From contig NZ_CP047198.1 of assembly GCF_030408635.1 (NCBI RefSeq), positions 248,001-312,000 on the forward strand: a stretch of 64,000 nt of DNA, written 5' to 3'. The position numbers and the translations under genes were made by a program. Positions 52,578 through 60,846 of this stretch are shown in pieces; the first letter of the stretch is position 1; each line of letters begins with the position of its first letter. The notes under the pieces were generated by a model. The model made no database searches and was not told the DNA's origin. It saw nothing but the letters and a program-made list of their open reading frames with translations. This DNA comes from Corynebacterium coyleae (GTDB lineage: Bacteria; Actinomycetota; Actinomycetes; Mycobacteriales; Mycobacteriaceae).

Positions 52578-53564
52578 TTAGAACGTCTCCTTCGGGACGT
52601 ACTCACTCCACCCGAAATCGCTCTCGTTCGGCATGTCGGAGGTGTACGGCACGGGCTCGCCCGCGCCGCCGAAAATCGCTGAGCCCACCGACGCCATGGC
52701 CAGGGCTGTCACCACCGACCAGATCAGCATCGCCTTGCCGTTCATGCCCAGCACCGGGATGAGGTCCTTGCCTTCAGCGCCGCTGCGCACCTTCATAATT
52801 GCCGCTACCGCAAATGGCAGGGCAATAAACGCCGCAAGCGCAGGCTTTGCAGAGATGGCCAGCACGATCGACATCACGAACGGGACCAGGGTCAGGAAGG
52901 TGAAGAGGCGGCGCGAGTTGTCGTCGCCAAGCCGCACTGCAAGCGTGCGCTTCCCGGCCTCAGCATCGGTGGGGATGTCGCGGATGTTGTTGGCCAGGTT
53001 CACCGACGCGGAGATCGCACCCACCGCGATGGCGCACAGGAGTGCCTCCCACGACACGAACCCGGTCTGCGTAAACGCCGTACCAATCACGGCGACCAGT
53101 CCGAAGAAGATAAACACGGACACTTCACCTAAGCCGGAGTAGCCGTAGGGGCTTTTGCCGCCGGTGTAGAACCAGGCCGCGGCGATGCACAGCGCGCCAA
53201 CCAGGATGAGCCACCACGCGCCCGAGGCGATGGAGAGGATGATGCCAAACACGGCAGCCACCGCGAATGATGCAAACGCGGCGAGCTTCACATGCTCCGG
53301 CTCCGCCAGCCCGGCTGCGGTCAGGCGCGTCGGGCCGGTGCGATCCTCGTCCGTGCCGCGGATGCCGTCGGAGTAATCGTTGGCAAAGTTCACGCCGATG
53401 ATCAGCGCCCAGGCGACGATGAACGCCAGGATTGCGTACTCCAGGTCCGCCAGCCCGTAGAGGGCGGCGGCGCCGGTGCCGGCGATGACGGGGGCGAAGG
53501 CGTTCGGCCAAGTGTGGGGGCGTGCGGCCTCCCACCAGTGGTGCAATGCGGCGGAATCAGTCAT
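52578..53564 (-). CDS. menA: 1,4-dihydroxy-2-naphthoate polyprenyltransferase
   Basis: Attaches the prenyl tail in menaquinone synthesis. The 328-residue UbiA-family enzyme has eight or nine membrane segments and both Asp-rich motifs: NFANDYSDGIRGTDEDR and RDIPTDAEAGKRTLAVRLG. ATG 53564 (TDSAALHHWWEAARPHTWPN) is chosen over two upstream codons. The stop is 9 bases from the AEC gene, which may share its transcript. Menaquinone feeds the cytochrome chain served by the nearby ccs genes. Confidence 0.93.
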   Translation of the reverse strand: MTDSAALHHWWEAARPHTWPNAFAPVIAGTGAAALYGLADLEYAILAFIVAWALIIGVNFANDYSDGIRGTDEDRTGPTRLTAAGLAEPEHVKLAAFASFAVAAVFGIILSIASGAWWLILVGALCIAAAWFYTGGKSPYGYSGLGEVSVFIFFGLVAVIGTAFTQTGFVSWEALLCAIAVGAISASVNLANNIRDIPTDAEAGKRTLAVRLGDDNSRRLFTFLTLVPFVMSIVLAISAKPALAAFIALPFAVAAIMKVRSGAEGKDLIPVLGMNGKAMLIWSVVTALAMASVGSAIFGGAGEPVPYTSDMPNESDFGWSEYVPKETF

Positions 53565-53612
53565 GCACTCCATCATGCACCCTTGCGTTGCGGTGGGCTA
53601 GGGTAGTTCGCC

Positions 53613-54452
53613 ATGTGGATTGACTATGCCGTGCGCCAAGGGCTCGTGGCGACGAGCGCGTTCTGGCGGCTGCCAATCCTGAACCACGCCGCGCAACACG
53701 CCGATATTGCCTTCCCCACCAGCGGAGATACCGTCATCTCCCTGACCACACATGGTTCGAGGGTGAAGTCGGCAGCGTCCGCGATCGCCTCGCTTCTTGT
53801 GGGCACGAAGCGCCTGCCGGTGCATTTGTGGCTCGACCCGGCGGACTTTCATGCACCGTGGCCCGCTACCTTGCGCGGGCTCGTGGACCGCGGCCTGCAC
53901 GTCCATAAGTCCCCCGGCGGCCTCGGCCCCCACACGAAGTACTTCGGCACCTTCCAGGAACTGCCCGGCCACAGCGTGATCACGGTTGACGACGACGTCC
54001 TCTACCCCCGCAACTTCGCCACCACCCTTACTCACGCAGCCGACCCCGCCAACGTCACCGCGTTTCGCGCCCACCGCATCACGTTTGATTGCGACGTCAT
54101 CGCCCCGTACAAAAAGTGGCGCCCCGTCCGCACCACCGAGCCATCGCACTTGAACTTCGCCACCGGTGTGGACGGCGTGCTGTACCCACCGAACATGGTG
54201 GAGTTCGTCGCCTCCCGTGGCACAGCGTTTCTCGACGTCTCCCCGCGCGCCGACGACGTCTGGCTCAACCACTGCGCGCTTCGCGCCGGGTTCCCCGTCC
54301 GCCAGGTGGCGGACCGCCCCGCCTCGTTCCCGCTGGTACCCGGCTCCCAACGCGTGCGGTTGTCGCGCGACAACCTCGCCGGCGGTAATGACACCCAGAT
54401 CGCGGCGACGTACTCAGCAGAGGACGTGACCAAGCTACGCGCCGCGGTGTAA
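53613..54452 (+). CDS. Putative glycosyltransferase
   Basis: A 279-residue cytoplasmic protein. TVISLTTHGSRVKSAASAIASLL opens a GT-A-like nucleotide-binding fold; SVITVDDDVLYPRNF carries a DDD motif like the metal-binding DxD. Later segments VDGVLYPPNMV and SPRADDVWLNHCALRAG look like acceptor and base regions of GT families acting on cell wall or capsule. No membrane segment. It is divergent from menA with a gap of 48 bases. The sugar and acceptor are unknown. Confidence 0.7.
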   Translation: MWIDYAVRQGLVATSAFWRLPILNHAAQHADIAFPTSGDTVISLTTHGSRVKSAASAIASLLVGTKRLPVHLWLDPADFHAPWPATLRGLVDRGLHVHKSPGGLGPHTKYFGTFQELPGHSVITVDDDVLYPRNFATTLTHAADPANVTAFRAHRITFDCDVIAPYKKWRPVRTTEPSHLNFATGVDGVLYPPNMVEFVASRGTAFLDVSPRADDVWLNHCALRAGFPVRQVADRPASFPLVPGSQRVRLSRDNLAGGNDTQIAATYSAEDVTKLRAAV

Positions 54453-54473
54453 CGAGGTCTGCGCCCGTTAGTC

Positions 54474-54821
54474 TCAGTCCATCTGCAGCACGGTGCGAAG
54501 TTCCTGGAACAGCTCCGGGCGCAGCCGGTGTATGACCGTCCTGCCCTGGCGGCTCTTTTCTAGGAGGCCGGCCTCGGTAAGCATTTTGAGGTGGTGGGAA
54601 ACTGTCGGTTGGCTTAGCCCGGAGCGTTGCGTGAGTTCGCCCACGCTCATCGGCTCGCAGCCCTCTTCGGCGATTCTGGAGAGAAGTTGTAGCCGTCCGG
54701 GGTCCGCTAAAACTTTGAATAGGGCTGAGTAGCGCGTCGCGTCGTCTTCGGAGAGCAAGCCGGAGCCCAGTGAACAGCAGTCGAGGTCAGTGTTTTCTGT
54801 AGTGGCGACGTAATCCTTCAT
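54474..54821 (-). CDS. arsR: Arsenic-responsive repressor, ArsR family
   Basis: A 115-residue winged-helix repressor. The recognition helix is SGLSQPTVSHHLKMLTEAGL. Starting at ATG 54821 puts cysteines at 15, 16 and 55 (TDLDCCSLG; EEGCEPM), the arsenite-binding triad described for Corynebacterium glutamicum ArsR, which supports this start over 54914. It is divergent from the arsenite carrier with 82 bases between starts, where the operator should lie. Confidence 0.9.
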   Translation of the reverse strand: MKDYVATTENTDLDCCSLGSGLLSEDDATRYSALFKVLADPGRLQLLSRIAEEGCEPMSVGELTQRSGLSQPTVSHHLKMLTEAGLLEKSRQGRTVIHRLRPELFQELRTVLQMD

Positions 54822-54903
54822 GCTTCCTACCTCGTCATATTGACGGTGATAAATATGAGGCTTAGTGTTCGTTTTGAATGCTGTCAATAGATAAGGATTC
54901 CAG

Positions 54904-55983
54904 ATGGAAGACACAACCTCTCAGCCAGTAGAGCGTATGTCGTTTCTTGACCGCTTCCTACCAGTGTGGATCATGCTCGCCATGGCGGCGGGCCTCGCTC
55001 TTGGACGGGCAGTGCCGGGACTTTCGGGCGCACTCGAGCGCCTCGAAGTCGGAAGCATCTCGCTTCCGATCGCGCTCGGCCTGCTGGTCATGATGTACCC
55101 GCCCTTGGCCAAGGTGCGCTACGACAAGACCCGCGAGATTGCCACCGACAAACGGTTAATGACCGTGTCCATCATCTTGAACTGGATCGTCGGCCCCGCG
55201 TTCATGTTTGCGCTCGCCTGGATTTTCCTGCCGGATGAGCCGGAGCTGCGCACCGGATTAATCATCGTCGGCCTCGCCCGCTGCATCGCCATGGTGCTGG
55301 TGTGGTCGGACCTGTCTTGCGCCGACCGTGAAGCCACCGCAGTGCTTGTGGCCATCAACTCGGTGTTCCAGGTTCTCATGTTCGGGGTACTCGGCTGGTT
55401 CTACCTACAAATCCTGCCGAGCTGGCTGGGTTTGGAGACCACCTCGGTGGAGTTCTCCTTCTGGGCGATCGTGTCCTCTGTCCTGGTCTTTTTGGGCATA
55501 CCGCTGCTCGCCGGGCTGCTGTCTCGCATCATCGGTGAGCGCACCAAGGGCCGCGACTGGTACGAAAACACCTTCCTGCCCCGGATCTCCCCGCTCGCGC
55601 TGATCGGCCTGCTGTACACAATCGTCCTGCTCTTCTCGTTGCAAGGCGACCAGATCCTCTCTCAACCGTGGACGGTGGCACGTGTGGCGATCCCGCTGCT
55701 GTGCTACTTCGTCGGCATGTTCGCTATCGCACTCGTGGTGTCCAAGGCATCCGGGATGGGCTACGCCCAGTCCGCGTCCGTGTCCTTTACCGCGGCGGGC
55801 AACAACTTCGAGTTGGCCATCGCCGTTGCGATCGGCACGTTCGGCGCCACGTCCGCCCAGGCGTTGGCGGGCACGATTGGACCGCTTATCGAGATCCCCA
55901 TCCTCGTCGGCCTCGTCTACCTCATGCGCGGGATCGGCCCGAAACTGTTCCCGGGCGATCCCACCTTGCCCAAATTGTCCTAA
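54904..55983 (+). CDS. acr3: Arsenite efflux carrier, ACR3 family
   Basis: A 359-residue carrier with ten membrane segments. ACR3 marks: SLPIALGLLVMMYPPLAKV with the start of the second helix, IIVGLARCIAMVLVWSDLSC with its conserved Cys, and SFTAAGNNFELAIAVAIGTFG with the conserved Glu. It exports arsenite driven by the membrane potential. Followed after 9 bases by arsC with a strong AAGGAGG site. Confidence 0.93.
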   Translation: MEDTTSQPVERMSFLDRFLPVWIMLAMAAGLALGRAVPGLSGALERLEVGSISLPIALGLLVMMYPPLAKVRYDKTREIATDKRLMTVSIILNWIVGPAFMFALAWIFLPDEPELRTGLIIVGLARCIAMVLVWSDLSCADREATAVLVAINSVFQVLMFGVLGWFYLQILPSWLGLETTSVEFSFWAIVSSVLVFLGIPLLAGLLSRIIGERTKGRDWYENTFLPRISPLALIGLLYTIVLLFSLQGDQILSQPWTVARVAIPLLCYFVGMFAIALVVSKASGMGYAQSASVSFTAAGNNFELAIAVAIGTFGATSAQALAGTIGPLIEIPILVGLVYLMRGIGPKLFPGDPTLPKLS

Positions 55984-55992
55984 GGAGGCGTT

Positions 55993-56400
55993 ATGAAGCC
56001 CTCAGTCCTGTTTGTGTGCGTCGGCAACGGCGGCAAGTCCCAGATGGCGGCGGCGCTCGCAGAGAAGCACGCGGGTAGCCAGCTCGGCATCCACTCCGCT
56101 GGCACCAAACCTGGTACGTCGCTGAATCAGGAATCCGTCGAGGCGATCGCGGAGGCCGGCGCCGATATGTCGCACGGCACGCCCAAACCCATCGATCCCG
56201 AACTGCTGCGCAGCGTTGATCGCGTCGTGGTGCTCGGCGAAGACGCGCAGGTAGACATGCCCGACGACGCCCGCGGCACGCTGGAGCGCTGGCGTATCGA
56301 CGAACCCTCGCACCGCGGCATCGAGGGCATGCAGCGCATGCGTCTTGTGCGCGACGACATTGACAATCGCGTGCGCTCGCTTATCGACGAACTCCTGTAG
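55993..56400 (+). CDS. arsC: Arsenate reductase, low-molecular-weight phosphatase fold
   Basis: A 135-residue reductase. The P-loop is [13 protein letters not shown]: the catalytic Cys is present but the usual C-x5-R has Lys in place of Arg. The later Asp region is [11 protein letters not shown]. Only one Cys occurs, so it lacks the second and third cysteines of thioredoxin-linked ArsC and fits the mycothiol/mycoredoxin-dependent group of actinobacteria; MshA in this window makes that thiol. Confidence 0.88.
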   Translation: MKPSVLFVCVGNGGKSQMAAALAEKHAGSQLGIHSAGTKPGTSLNQESVEAIAEAGADMSHGTPKPIDPELLRSVDRVVVLGEDAQVDMPDDARGTLERWRIDEPSHRGIEGMQRMRLVRDDIDNRVRSLIDELL

Positions 56401-56815
56401 CGCCCTAGTACGCCGGGATCATCGGGATTCGCTGCTTGTTGCGCAACCTCGTCGCCTGCATGCGCGCCGGCGACGTGCCGCGGTAGTGGGTGGTGGAGGG
56501 GGAGGTTGCGTACTTCGGATTACTAGACGGTTTTCGGGAGCGTTGCTTCTCGATCCTCACACCGCCGCATTGTGGCACGAATTACATGGTTGTGCTTTGT
56601 GAGTGGAAAGCGGGGGCGAAGCCGCAAGCTCAAGAATGTTTAGGACGTGCGATACCGTTCCGGTATGAGGGTGAAGCCGCCGTAACCGCGAGGTAAAAGC
56701 CCCCCTCTCATATGACGCTGATCTTACGGGAAGCTCGGAGGGGGTCTCGATTGATTTCAATATAACTAAAGTTGCGTAACTCAGGCAACGGAATGAGACG
56801 TAGGAGGGAGTAACG
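56401..56815. other. Non-coding gap after the ars operon
   Basis: About 415 bases with no convincing gene. It holds a small hairpin, ATACCG (56652-56657) with CGGTAT (56661-56666), a C-rich/G-rich pair near 56701 and 56738 and an A+T-rich patch (56750-56780) that probably contains the promoter of the methyltransferase. A short frame at 56415-56490 (RCLLRNLVACMRAGDVPR) ends at a stop and may be a gene relic. Nothing else seen. Confidence 0.5.
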
Positions 56816-57673
56816 ATGCACGCGGAGACTAACTCACCGCGGTCCGAGACCGCTTCCTGGTTCGCGGATAACCAAGCCAACTGGGATTCACGGGCCCACA
56901 CCCACATGTTCAGCAACTACGGCGGTAAAGATGCGTTGATCGCGGACAAGGCAGCTATTAGCGATGTCCTCGCGGTGGACATTGACCGCTTCGGCGACCT
57001 CACCGGGAAGTCCGTGTGTCACCTGCAATGCCACGTGGGCACCGACACCATCGGATTTGCCCGCCGCGGAGCCTTCCGAGTCATCGGCGTGGATCTCTCT
57101 GCGGAGTCACTCAAATACGCCCGCGAATTCGCCGCCCAAGCCGACGCGGACGTGGAGTTTATCCAGAGCAACGTCTATGACGCTCGAGAAGCGGTCGACG
57201 GCGAATTCGATCTCGTCTACACCTCCGCAGGTGTGCTGTGCTGGCTTCCGCAGGTGCGTCGATGGGCGGAGGTCGTCGCAAAGCTGCTCGCTCCCGGCGG
57301 CATGTTTTTCATCCGCGACGACCACCCCATGTTCATGACAATCGGAGAGGACGTTTCCCAAGGTCTGCGCATTGAGCAGCCGTATTTTGAAATGCCTGAT
57401 CCGCTCACCTGGGAGGACGAGGAAAGCTACGTCACCACTCCAGGAGCGCCAAAACTTGCTAGCCCACGCAACCATCAGTGGAACCACTCTCTCGGCGAAA
57501 TTGTTACTGCGCTCATCGACGCGGGGCTGACCGTCACCGCTCTTGAGGAAACTCCGTACTCCGCGTGGTGCCCGTGGCCGGAGCTGATGGTCGAAGACTC
57601 CCGCGGTTTCATCCTCCGCGATAATCCCGAGCGCCTACCACTCCAATTCGCCATTACCGCAACAAAGCCCTAA
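56816..57673 (+). CDS. Class I SAM-dependent methyltransferase
   Basis: A 285-residue methyltransferase. Motif I is KSVCHLQCHVGTDTIGFAR (CHLQCHVGTDT in place of DxGxGxG, a variant used by a known subgroup of these enzymes), motif II VIGVDLSAESL, post-I NVYDAREAVDGEFDLVYTSAG and motif III LAPGGMFFIRDDHP. The variant lacks the classical glycine-rich loop but is not broken. ATG has a GGAGGG ribosome site. The substrate is unknown. It lies at the edge of the mobile region. Confidence 0.8.
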   Translation: MHAETNSPRSETASWFADNQANWDSRAHTHMFSNYGGKDALIADKAAISDVLAVDIDRFGDLTGKSVCHLQCHVGTDTIGFARRGAFRVIGVDLSAESLKYAREFAAQADADVEFIQSNVYDAREAVDGEFDLVYTSAGVLCWLPQVRRWAEVVAKLLAPGGMFFIRDDHPMFMTIGEDVSQGLRIEQPYFEMPDPLTWEDEESYVTTPGAPKLASPRNHQWNHSLGEIVTALIDAGLTVTALEETPYSAWCPWPELMVEDSRGFILRDNPERLPLQFAITATKP

Positions 57674-58023
57674 GAGCCTTTGCCTATCGACGAACCTTCG
57701 GTGGGCAGGCAAACCCAAAAGGACACGGGAGGCGATAGTCGAGGTTCACCGAAGGGTTGTATCTAAAAACCATCTGCGATATTCTCGTGTCCACACTGCA
57801 GCCGTTGACCCTCCATAAATCAGGAGAGAGCCGAGGACTGCAGTTTTTCGTTATACTCAGCTCATAGCAAACCACTCAAGAGTGGACACCAACGTGAAGA
57901 GGCTTCCTCGGTATCTAGCTAGTGTTCTGTTGAGGAGGGGCCCTCGCCGGTGGTTTTGAGTATCAATAACCGTGCGTGCCCCAATACCCACCGAACAGTC
58001 CCAACCAACGCGGACTTTCCCAC
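57674..58023. other. Non-coding gap before the duplicated segment
   Basis: 350 bases without a supported gene. AACCTTCGGTG (57693-57703) and CACCGAAGGGTT (57749-57760) can pair over about 11 bases across a 45-base loop. Homology with the 24.75 kb locus begins only at the stop codon of the next gene, so this flank is unrelated to the original flank. Confidence 0.5.
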
Positions 58024-58530
58024 CTAGGAAAGCCGGTACACCTCGTAGTCGCCGGGAACGCCCGCTCCGGGAACATGCGCAAGTCCGAGCCTCACAGCTA
58101 GGCCAATCGACGCCTCATTCACAGGGTCGATGATGGCAACGATGGGGAACGTCGGGAAGCGCTCGCGGGCGCTCGCAATCGCGGCGGCTGCGGCTTCCTT
58201 GGCGTAGCCCTGGCCTTGCGATTCGGGTGCGAACCGGTAGTAGAGGTTCAGGACTTCTTCGTCGGCTTCCTCGCTGTGTCGTACCCCGGTAAAGCCGATG
58301 GTCGCGCGGTCGAGGGTGCGTACCGTGTAGTAGCCCAACTGCTGATCGGCCCAATTGTTCTGCCACGAGCGCGCAAGCTCGACAGCCTCATCGCGGGTCT
58401 TCATTGTCAGCTCGGGGCGGTGCTCGTAGGTGCGGGGATCTGAGTGAATCGCAAAGATGGCATCGATATCCGCATGTGTAGGCACCGACAACTCAAGCCG
58501 CGGGGTGTGCAGGGCAAACGCATCAGGCAT
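58024..58530 (-). CDS. GNAT-family N-acetyltransferase, second copy
   Basis: A 168-residue protein, near-identical to the one at 24752-25258, with scattered substitutions such as R8H, D18H, E78D, G94R and S137T (numbered by eye). The acetyl-CoA motif ESQGQGYAKEAAAAAI is unchanged, so it may be functional. It overlaps the end of the shortened HAD gene exactly as in the first copy. The duplication begins at its stop codon. Confidence 0.82.
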   Translation of the reverse strand: MPDAFALHTPRLELSVPTHADIDAIFAIHSDPRTYEHRPELTMKTRDEAVELARSWQNNWADQQLGYYTVRTLDRATIGFTGVRHSEEADEEVLNLYYRFAPESQGQGYAKEAAAAAIASARERFPTFPIVAIIDPVNEASIGLAVRLGLAHVPGAGVPGDYEVYRLS

Positions 58531-58864
58531 GGTGAGTCCTTTCCTGCCGCTTGTTCCACAACCGCCACAAAGAGAACTCACCCGCGGCACTCAGTACCGG
58601 CAGGGTGGACAGGCGTACGGCGCGGCGCACCGGACGGTAGTCGCGGACGGCCCAGCCTTGGGCTTTCGCGTGGCGGCGCAGCGCACGGTCCGGATTGACG
58701 GCAACGGGGGAGCCGACCATCTCAAGCATGGGGAGGTCGTTGATGCTGTCGGAGTAGGCGGTGCACTGCTTGAGATCGTGTTGCTGCAGTAGGTCCTCAA
58801 GGAAGCGGCGGAGGTTTCCTTGAGAGACTGACCATTGTGCAAGGAATTCCCGCTGTTCTGACAT
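58523..58864 (-). pseudogene. HAD-IB phosphatase copy with an in-frame 693-base deletion
   Basis: 113 codons remain of 344. Residues 1-25 (SEQREFLAQWSVSQGNLRRF) join directly to the equivalent of residue 257 onward (QCTAYSDSINDLPML). The nucleophile motif DIDNT, motif II and the cap are gone, so phosphatase activity is impossible, though the frame is still open. In the intact gene a 7-base repeat GCAGTGC stands at each side of the lost part (25514-25520, 26204-26210), a plausible cause. Confidence 0.88.
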
Positions 58865-58949
58865 GGCAATCGTGACTCTTTCGGTGGCGGTGTTAGCGTG
58901 AGCAATCATACAAGGGCGAGCGACGTAGGCACGATGAAGACGAGTTGCG

Positions 58950-59324
58950 ATGAAGACGGTCGAGCTGATGGTGCGCTCCACGTGCGGTTCGTGCGAGCGG
59001 GTGGAGGCGCAGATCGCTCCGGTGGTGGAGAAGTGTGACACGGAGCTAGTGCTTGTCGACGTCGACCTGGACCCCGACAACGCCGCCCAATACGGCGATC
59101 GCGTGCCGGTTGTCGTCATTGATGAGGAGGAGTTTGCATGCTGGGAAGTAGACAACGCAGACCTTGAAGCCGAGCTCCTCTTTCCAACGCTGGGGGTTCT
59201 TTCGTTTTTATGTTGTTATGTTCGTTCCCGGTCCGTCGATGACGGGCGTAGCAGTGCACTCCGGGGGTGGGGCCGAGCTTCGCATCGACCCCTTCCCGTC
59301 GACCAACTCAGGTCAGCGCGGTGA
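58950..59324 (+). CDS. Glutaredoxin-like protein, second copy with altered C-terminus
   Basis: The first 77 residues copy the protein at 26371 (STCGSCERV retained, VPVVVID retained). The original stop has been lost in a small deletion, and the frame reads on for about 47 residues of unrelated sequence (LFPTLGVLSFLCCY, SRSVDDGRSS) to 124 in total. Homology with the first locus continues a few bases further (TTCCAACGC, which lies upstream of hemA there). The redox motif suggests it could still work; the tail is probably junk. Confidence 0.7.
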   Translation: MKTVELMVRSTCGSCERVEAQIAPVVEKCDTELVLVDVDLDPDNAAQYGDRVPVVVIDEEEFACWEVDNADLEAELLFPTLGVLSFLCCYVRSRSVDDGRSSALRGWGRASHRPLPVDQLRSAR

Positions 59325-59562
59325 CGGTGCGGGCGACGCCGGAGTACGAAGGGATCCGCCAGATTGCAATAAGAAATCCAGCCCACACTCTGAGCTTGGC
59401 TCGGAGGCGGGCTGAACGATTGACATGAACCCTAGCATGAGCGAGGCTAGTTCCGCAGGCATGAAAACTCGTTTGTATCAATTTGATAGCTGTAGCTCCC
59501 CGGAGATGTTTGCTGGGCTCCTCCGCTAAGGTAAAAACTACGTAACTAGCGGGAGGTGAGTG
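59325..59562. other. Non-coding gap before the antitoxin gene
   Basis: About 240 bases. AGCCC at 59380 and GGGCT at 59409 with inner pairing CTGAG/CTCGG form a possible terminator. An A+T-rich stretch around 59475-59550 should carry the promoter of the HTH-ImmA gene. No gene is supported. Confidence 0.5.
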
Positions 59563-60708
59563 ATGACTGTTCGAATCGACATTGCAGCACCGACGTTGCG
59601 TTGGGCCCTACAGCGGACCGGCGTCACGGTTGAAGAACTTGCCCAAAAAAGCGATTTTCGGTTGGTCCGGCAATGGCTGGAAGGGGAGGTATCCCCGACG
59701 TTGCGTCAGGCCCAGCACTTGGCATCGCTTGCTTGTATCCCGTTTGGATACTTGCTTCTCGACGACCCCACGGATGACCAACCGGATTTTCCAGATTTCC
59801 GCACCGTAGACAGTAAGAAAGTAACCGAGTTCAGCCCGGAATTGAAGGAAACGATTTACGCCTGTGAGCGGCGTTTGGGTTGGTACGCCGAATTTGCTCG
59901 TGCAGAAGGCATTGAGCCCCCATGCTTCGGTGGCGAATGGACATTACGTGATAACCCGGACGATGCCGTGCGTGCATTACTTCCTCAGCTCGCCGATGCT
60001 GGATGGAAGCCAGGCAGGGCGGCTACTGGTCGAGAGAATGTGCTGGAATTAGCGGAGGCAATTGAGCACTGCGGTGTCTTGGTGATGCGAAACTCCGTAC
60101 TTGGAAATAACAACCACCGCAAACTCGACATCGACGAGTTTCGTGCTTTCACACTGCTCGATGGTGCTTACCCCTTGATCTTCATCAACGGCAGTGATTA
60201 CAAAGTTGGGCAGTACTTTAGCCTTGCTCACGAGCTAGGCCACGTGCTACTCGCTGCAGAAGGGCTCACTGGAGCCATGAACGATCATCACGATGTAGAG
60301 CGATGGTGTAACAGGTTTGCAGCTGCCCTGCTTCTGCCGCAGCATGCGTTGTTGCAGGAATGGGACAGAAATCCCGATCTGAAACACATCACTGAATGGG
60401 CATACGATGCGTACCGGGTAAGCGCGGATACGACACTGTGGTCCCTTGTGGGGCAGCGCCGCCTTGGCAAACCACAAGTGCAGGAATTCCTTCGGCAACG
60501 TCCCTCGACCCCTACGCCTCCGATTGTTAGTGGAGGCGGTGACTTCTTCGTCACGTTGAAGTCTCGGCTGGGTGGCCGGTTCTTGGACACAGTAACCGGC
60601 GAATATGCAGATGGCGCAATTTCTCAAGAGGAAGCTTCGCGCCAACTGGGCATTGCAAAGACTGCGACGCTGAAGAATGCGGTTACTCGTATGCAGGAGG
60701 TCGCATAG
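59563..60708 (+). CDS. HTH domain fused to ImmA/IrrE-type metallopeptidase (antitoxin-like)
   Basis: A 381-residue protein. An N-terminal XRE-like helix-turn-helix (LRWALQRTGVTVEELAQKSD, then LRQAQHLASLACIP) precedes an ImmA/IrrE peptidase domain with the zinc motif AHELGHVLLAAEG (His223, Glu224, His227) and the downstream Glu region ERWCNRFAAALLLP. This architecture occurs as the antitoxin of PIN-type (DUF4411) toxins and as phage repressor-cleaving factors. A PIN gene starts directly after it but is broken. ATG 59563 is preferred to the adjoining GTG 59560. Confidence 0.85.
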   Translation: MTVRIDIAAPTLRWALQRTGVTVEELAQKSDFRLVRQWLEGEVSPTLRQAQHLASLACIPFGYLLLDDPTDDQPDFPDFRTVDSKKVTEFSPELKETIYACERRLGWYAEFARAEGIEPPCFGGEWTLRDNPDDAVRALLPQLADAGWKPGRAATGRENVLELAEAIEHCGVLVMRNSVLGNNNHRKLDIDEFRAFTLLDGAYPLIFINGSDYKVGQYFSLAHELGHVLLAAEGLTGAMNDHHDVERWCNRFAAALLLPQHALLQEWDRNPDLKHITEWAYDAYRVSADTTLWSLVGQRRLGKPQVQEFLRQRPSTPTPPIVSGGGDFFVTLKSRLGGRFLDTVTGEYADGAISQEEASRQLGIAKTATLKNAVTRMQEVA

Positions 60709-60846
60709 GTGTACCTCATCGATACGAATATCGTGATCGGTGCGTTCAATCACCGTCCGCGAGACATTTTTGAATCGTACGACGAGTCCGAAGACATGGT
60801 TGTTGAAGACCTTGAGTTCGGCGACCGCAAGTTCAAGATCGACTAG
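60709..60846 (+). pseudogene. PIN-domain toxin, N-terminal fragment
   Basis: GTG directly after the antitoxin stop. The first 24 residues (YLIDTNIVIGAFNHRPRDIF) hold beta-strand 1 and the first catalytic Asp of a PIN fold. At about 60780 the sequence changes to phage capsid-like text (MVVEDLEFGDRKF) in the same frame and reaches a TAG at 60844-60846. Without the remaining acidic residues it cannot be active. Confidence 0.7.

Noticed and set aside
56415-56490. Short frame RCLLRNLVACMRAGDVPR as a gene relic
   Set aside because: Too short and without a start or a recognised family to call a pseudogene.
57684-57875. 63-codon minus-strand frame starting VCYELSITKN
   Set aside because: No ribosome site, no recognisable domain, lies in a gap with hairpins.
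59203-59415. Possible remnant frame starting FVPGPSMTGVAVHSGGG
   Set aside because: Overlaps the read-through tail of the glutaredoxin copy and shows no domain; could be a phage relic but cannot be supported.
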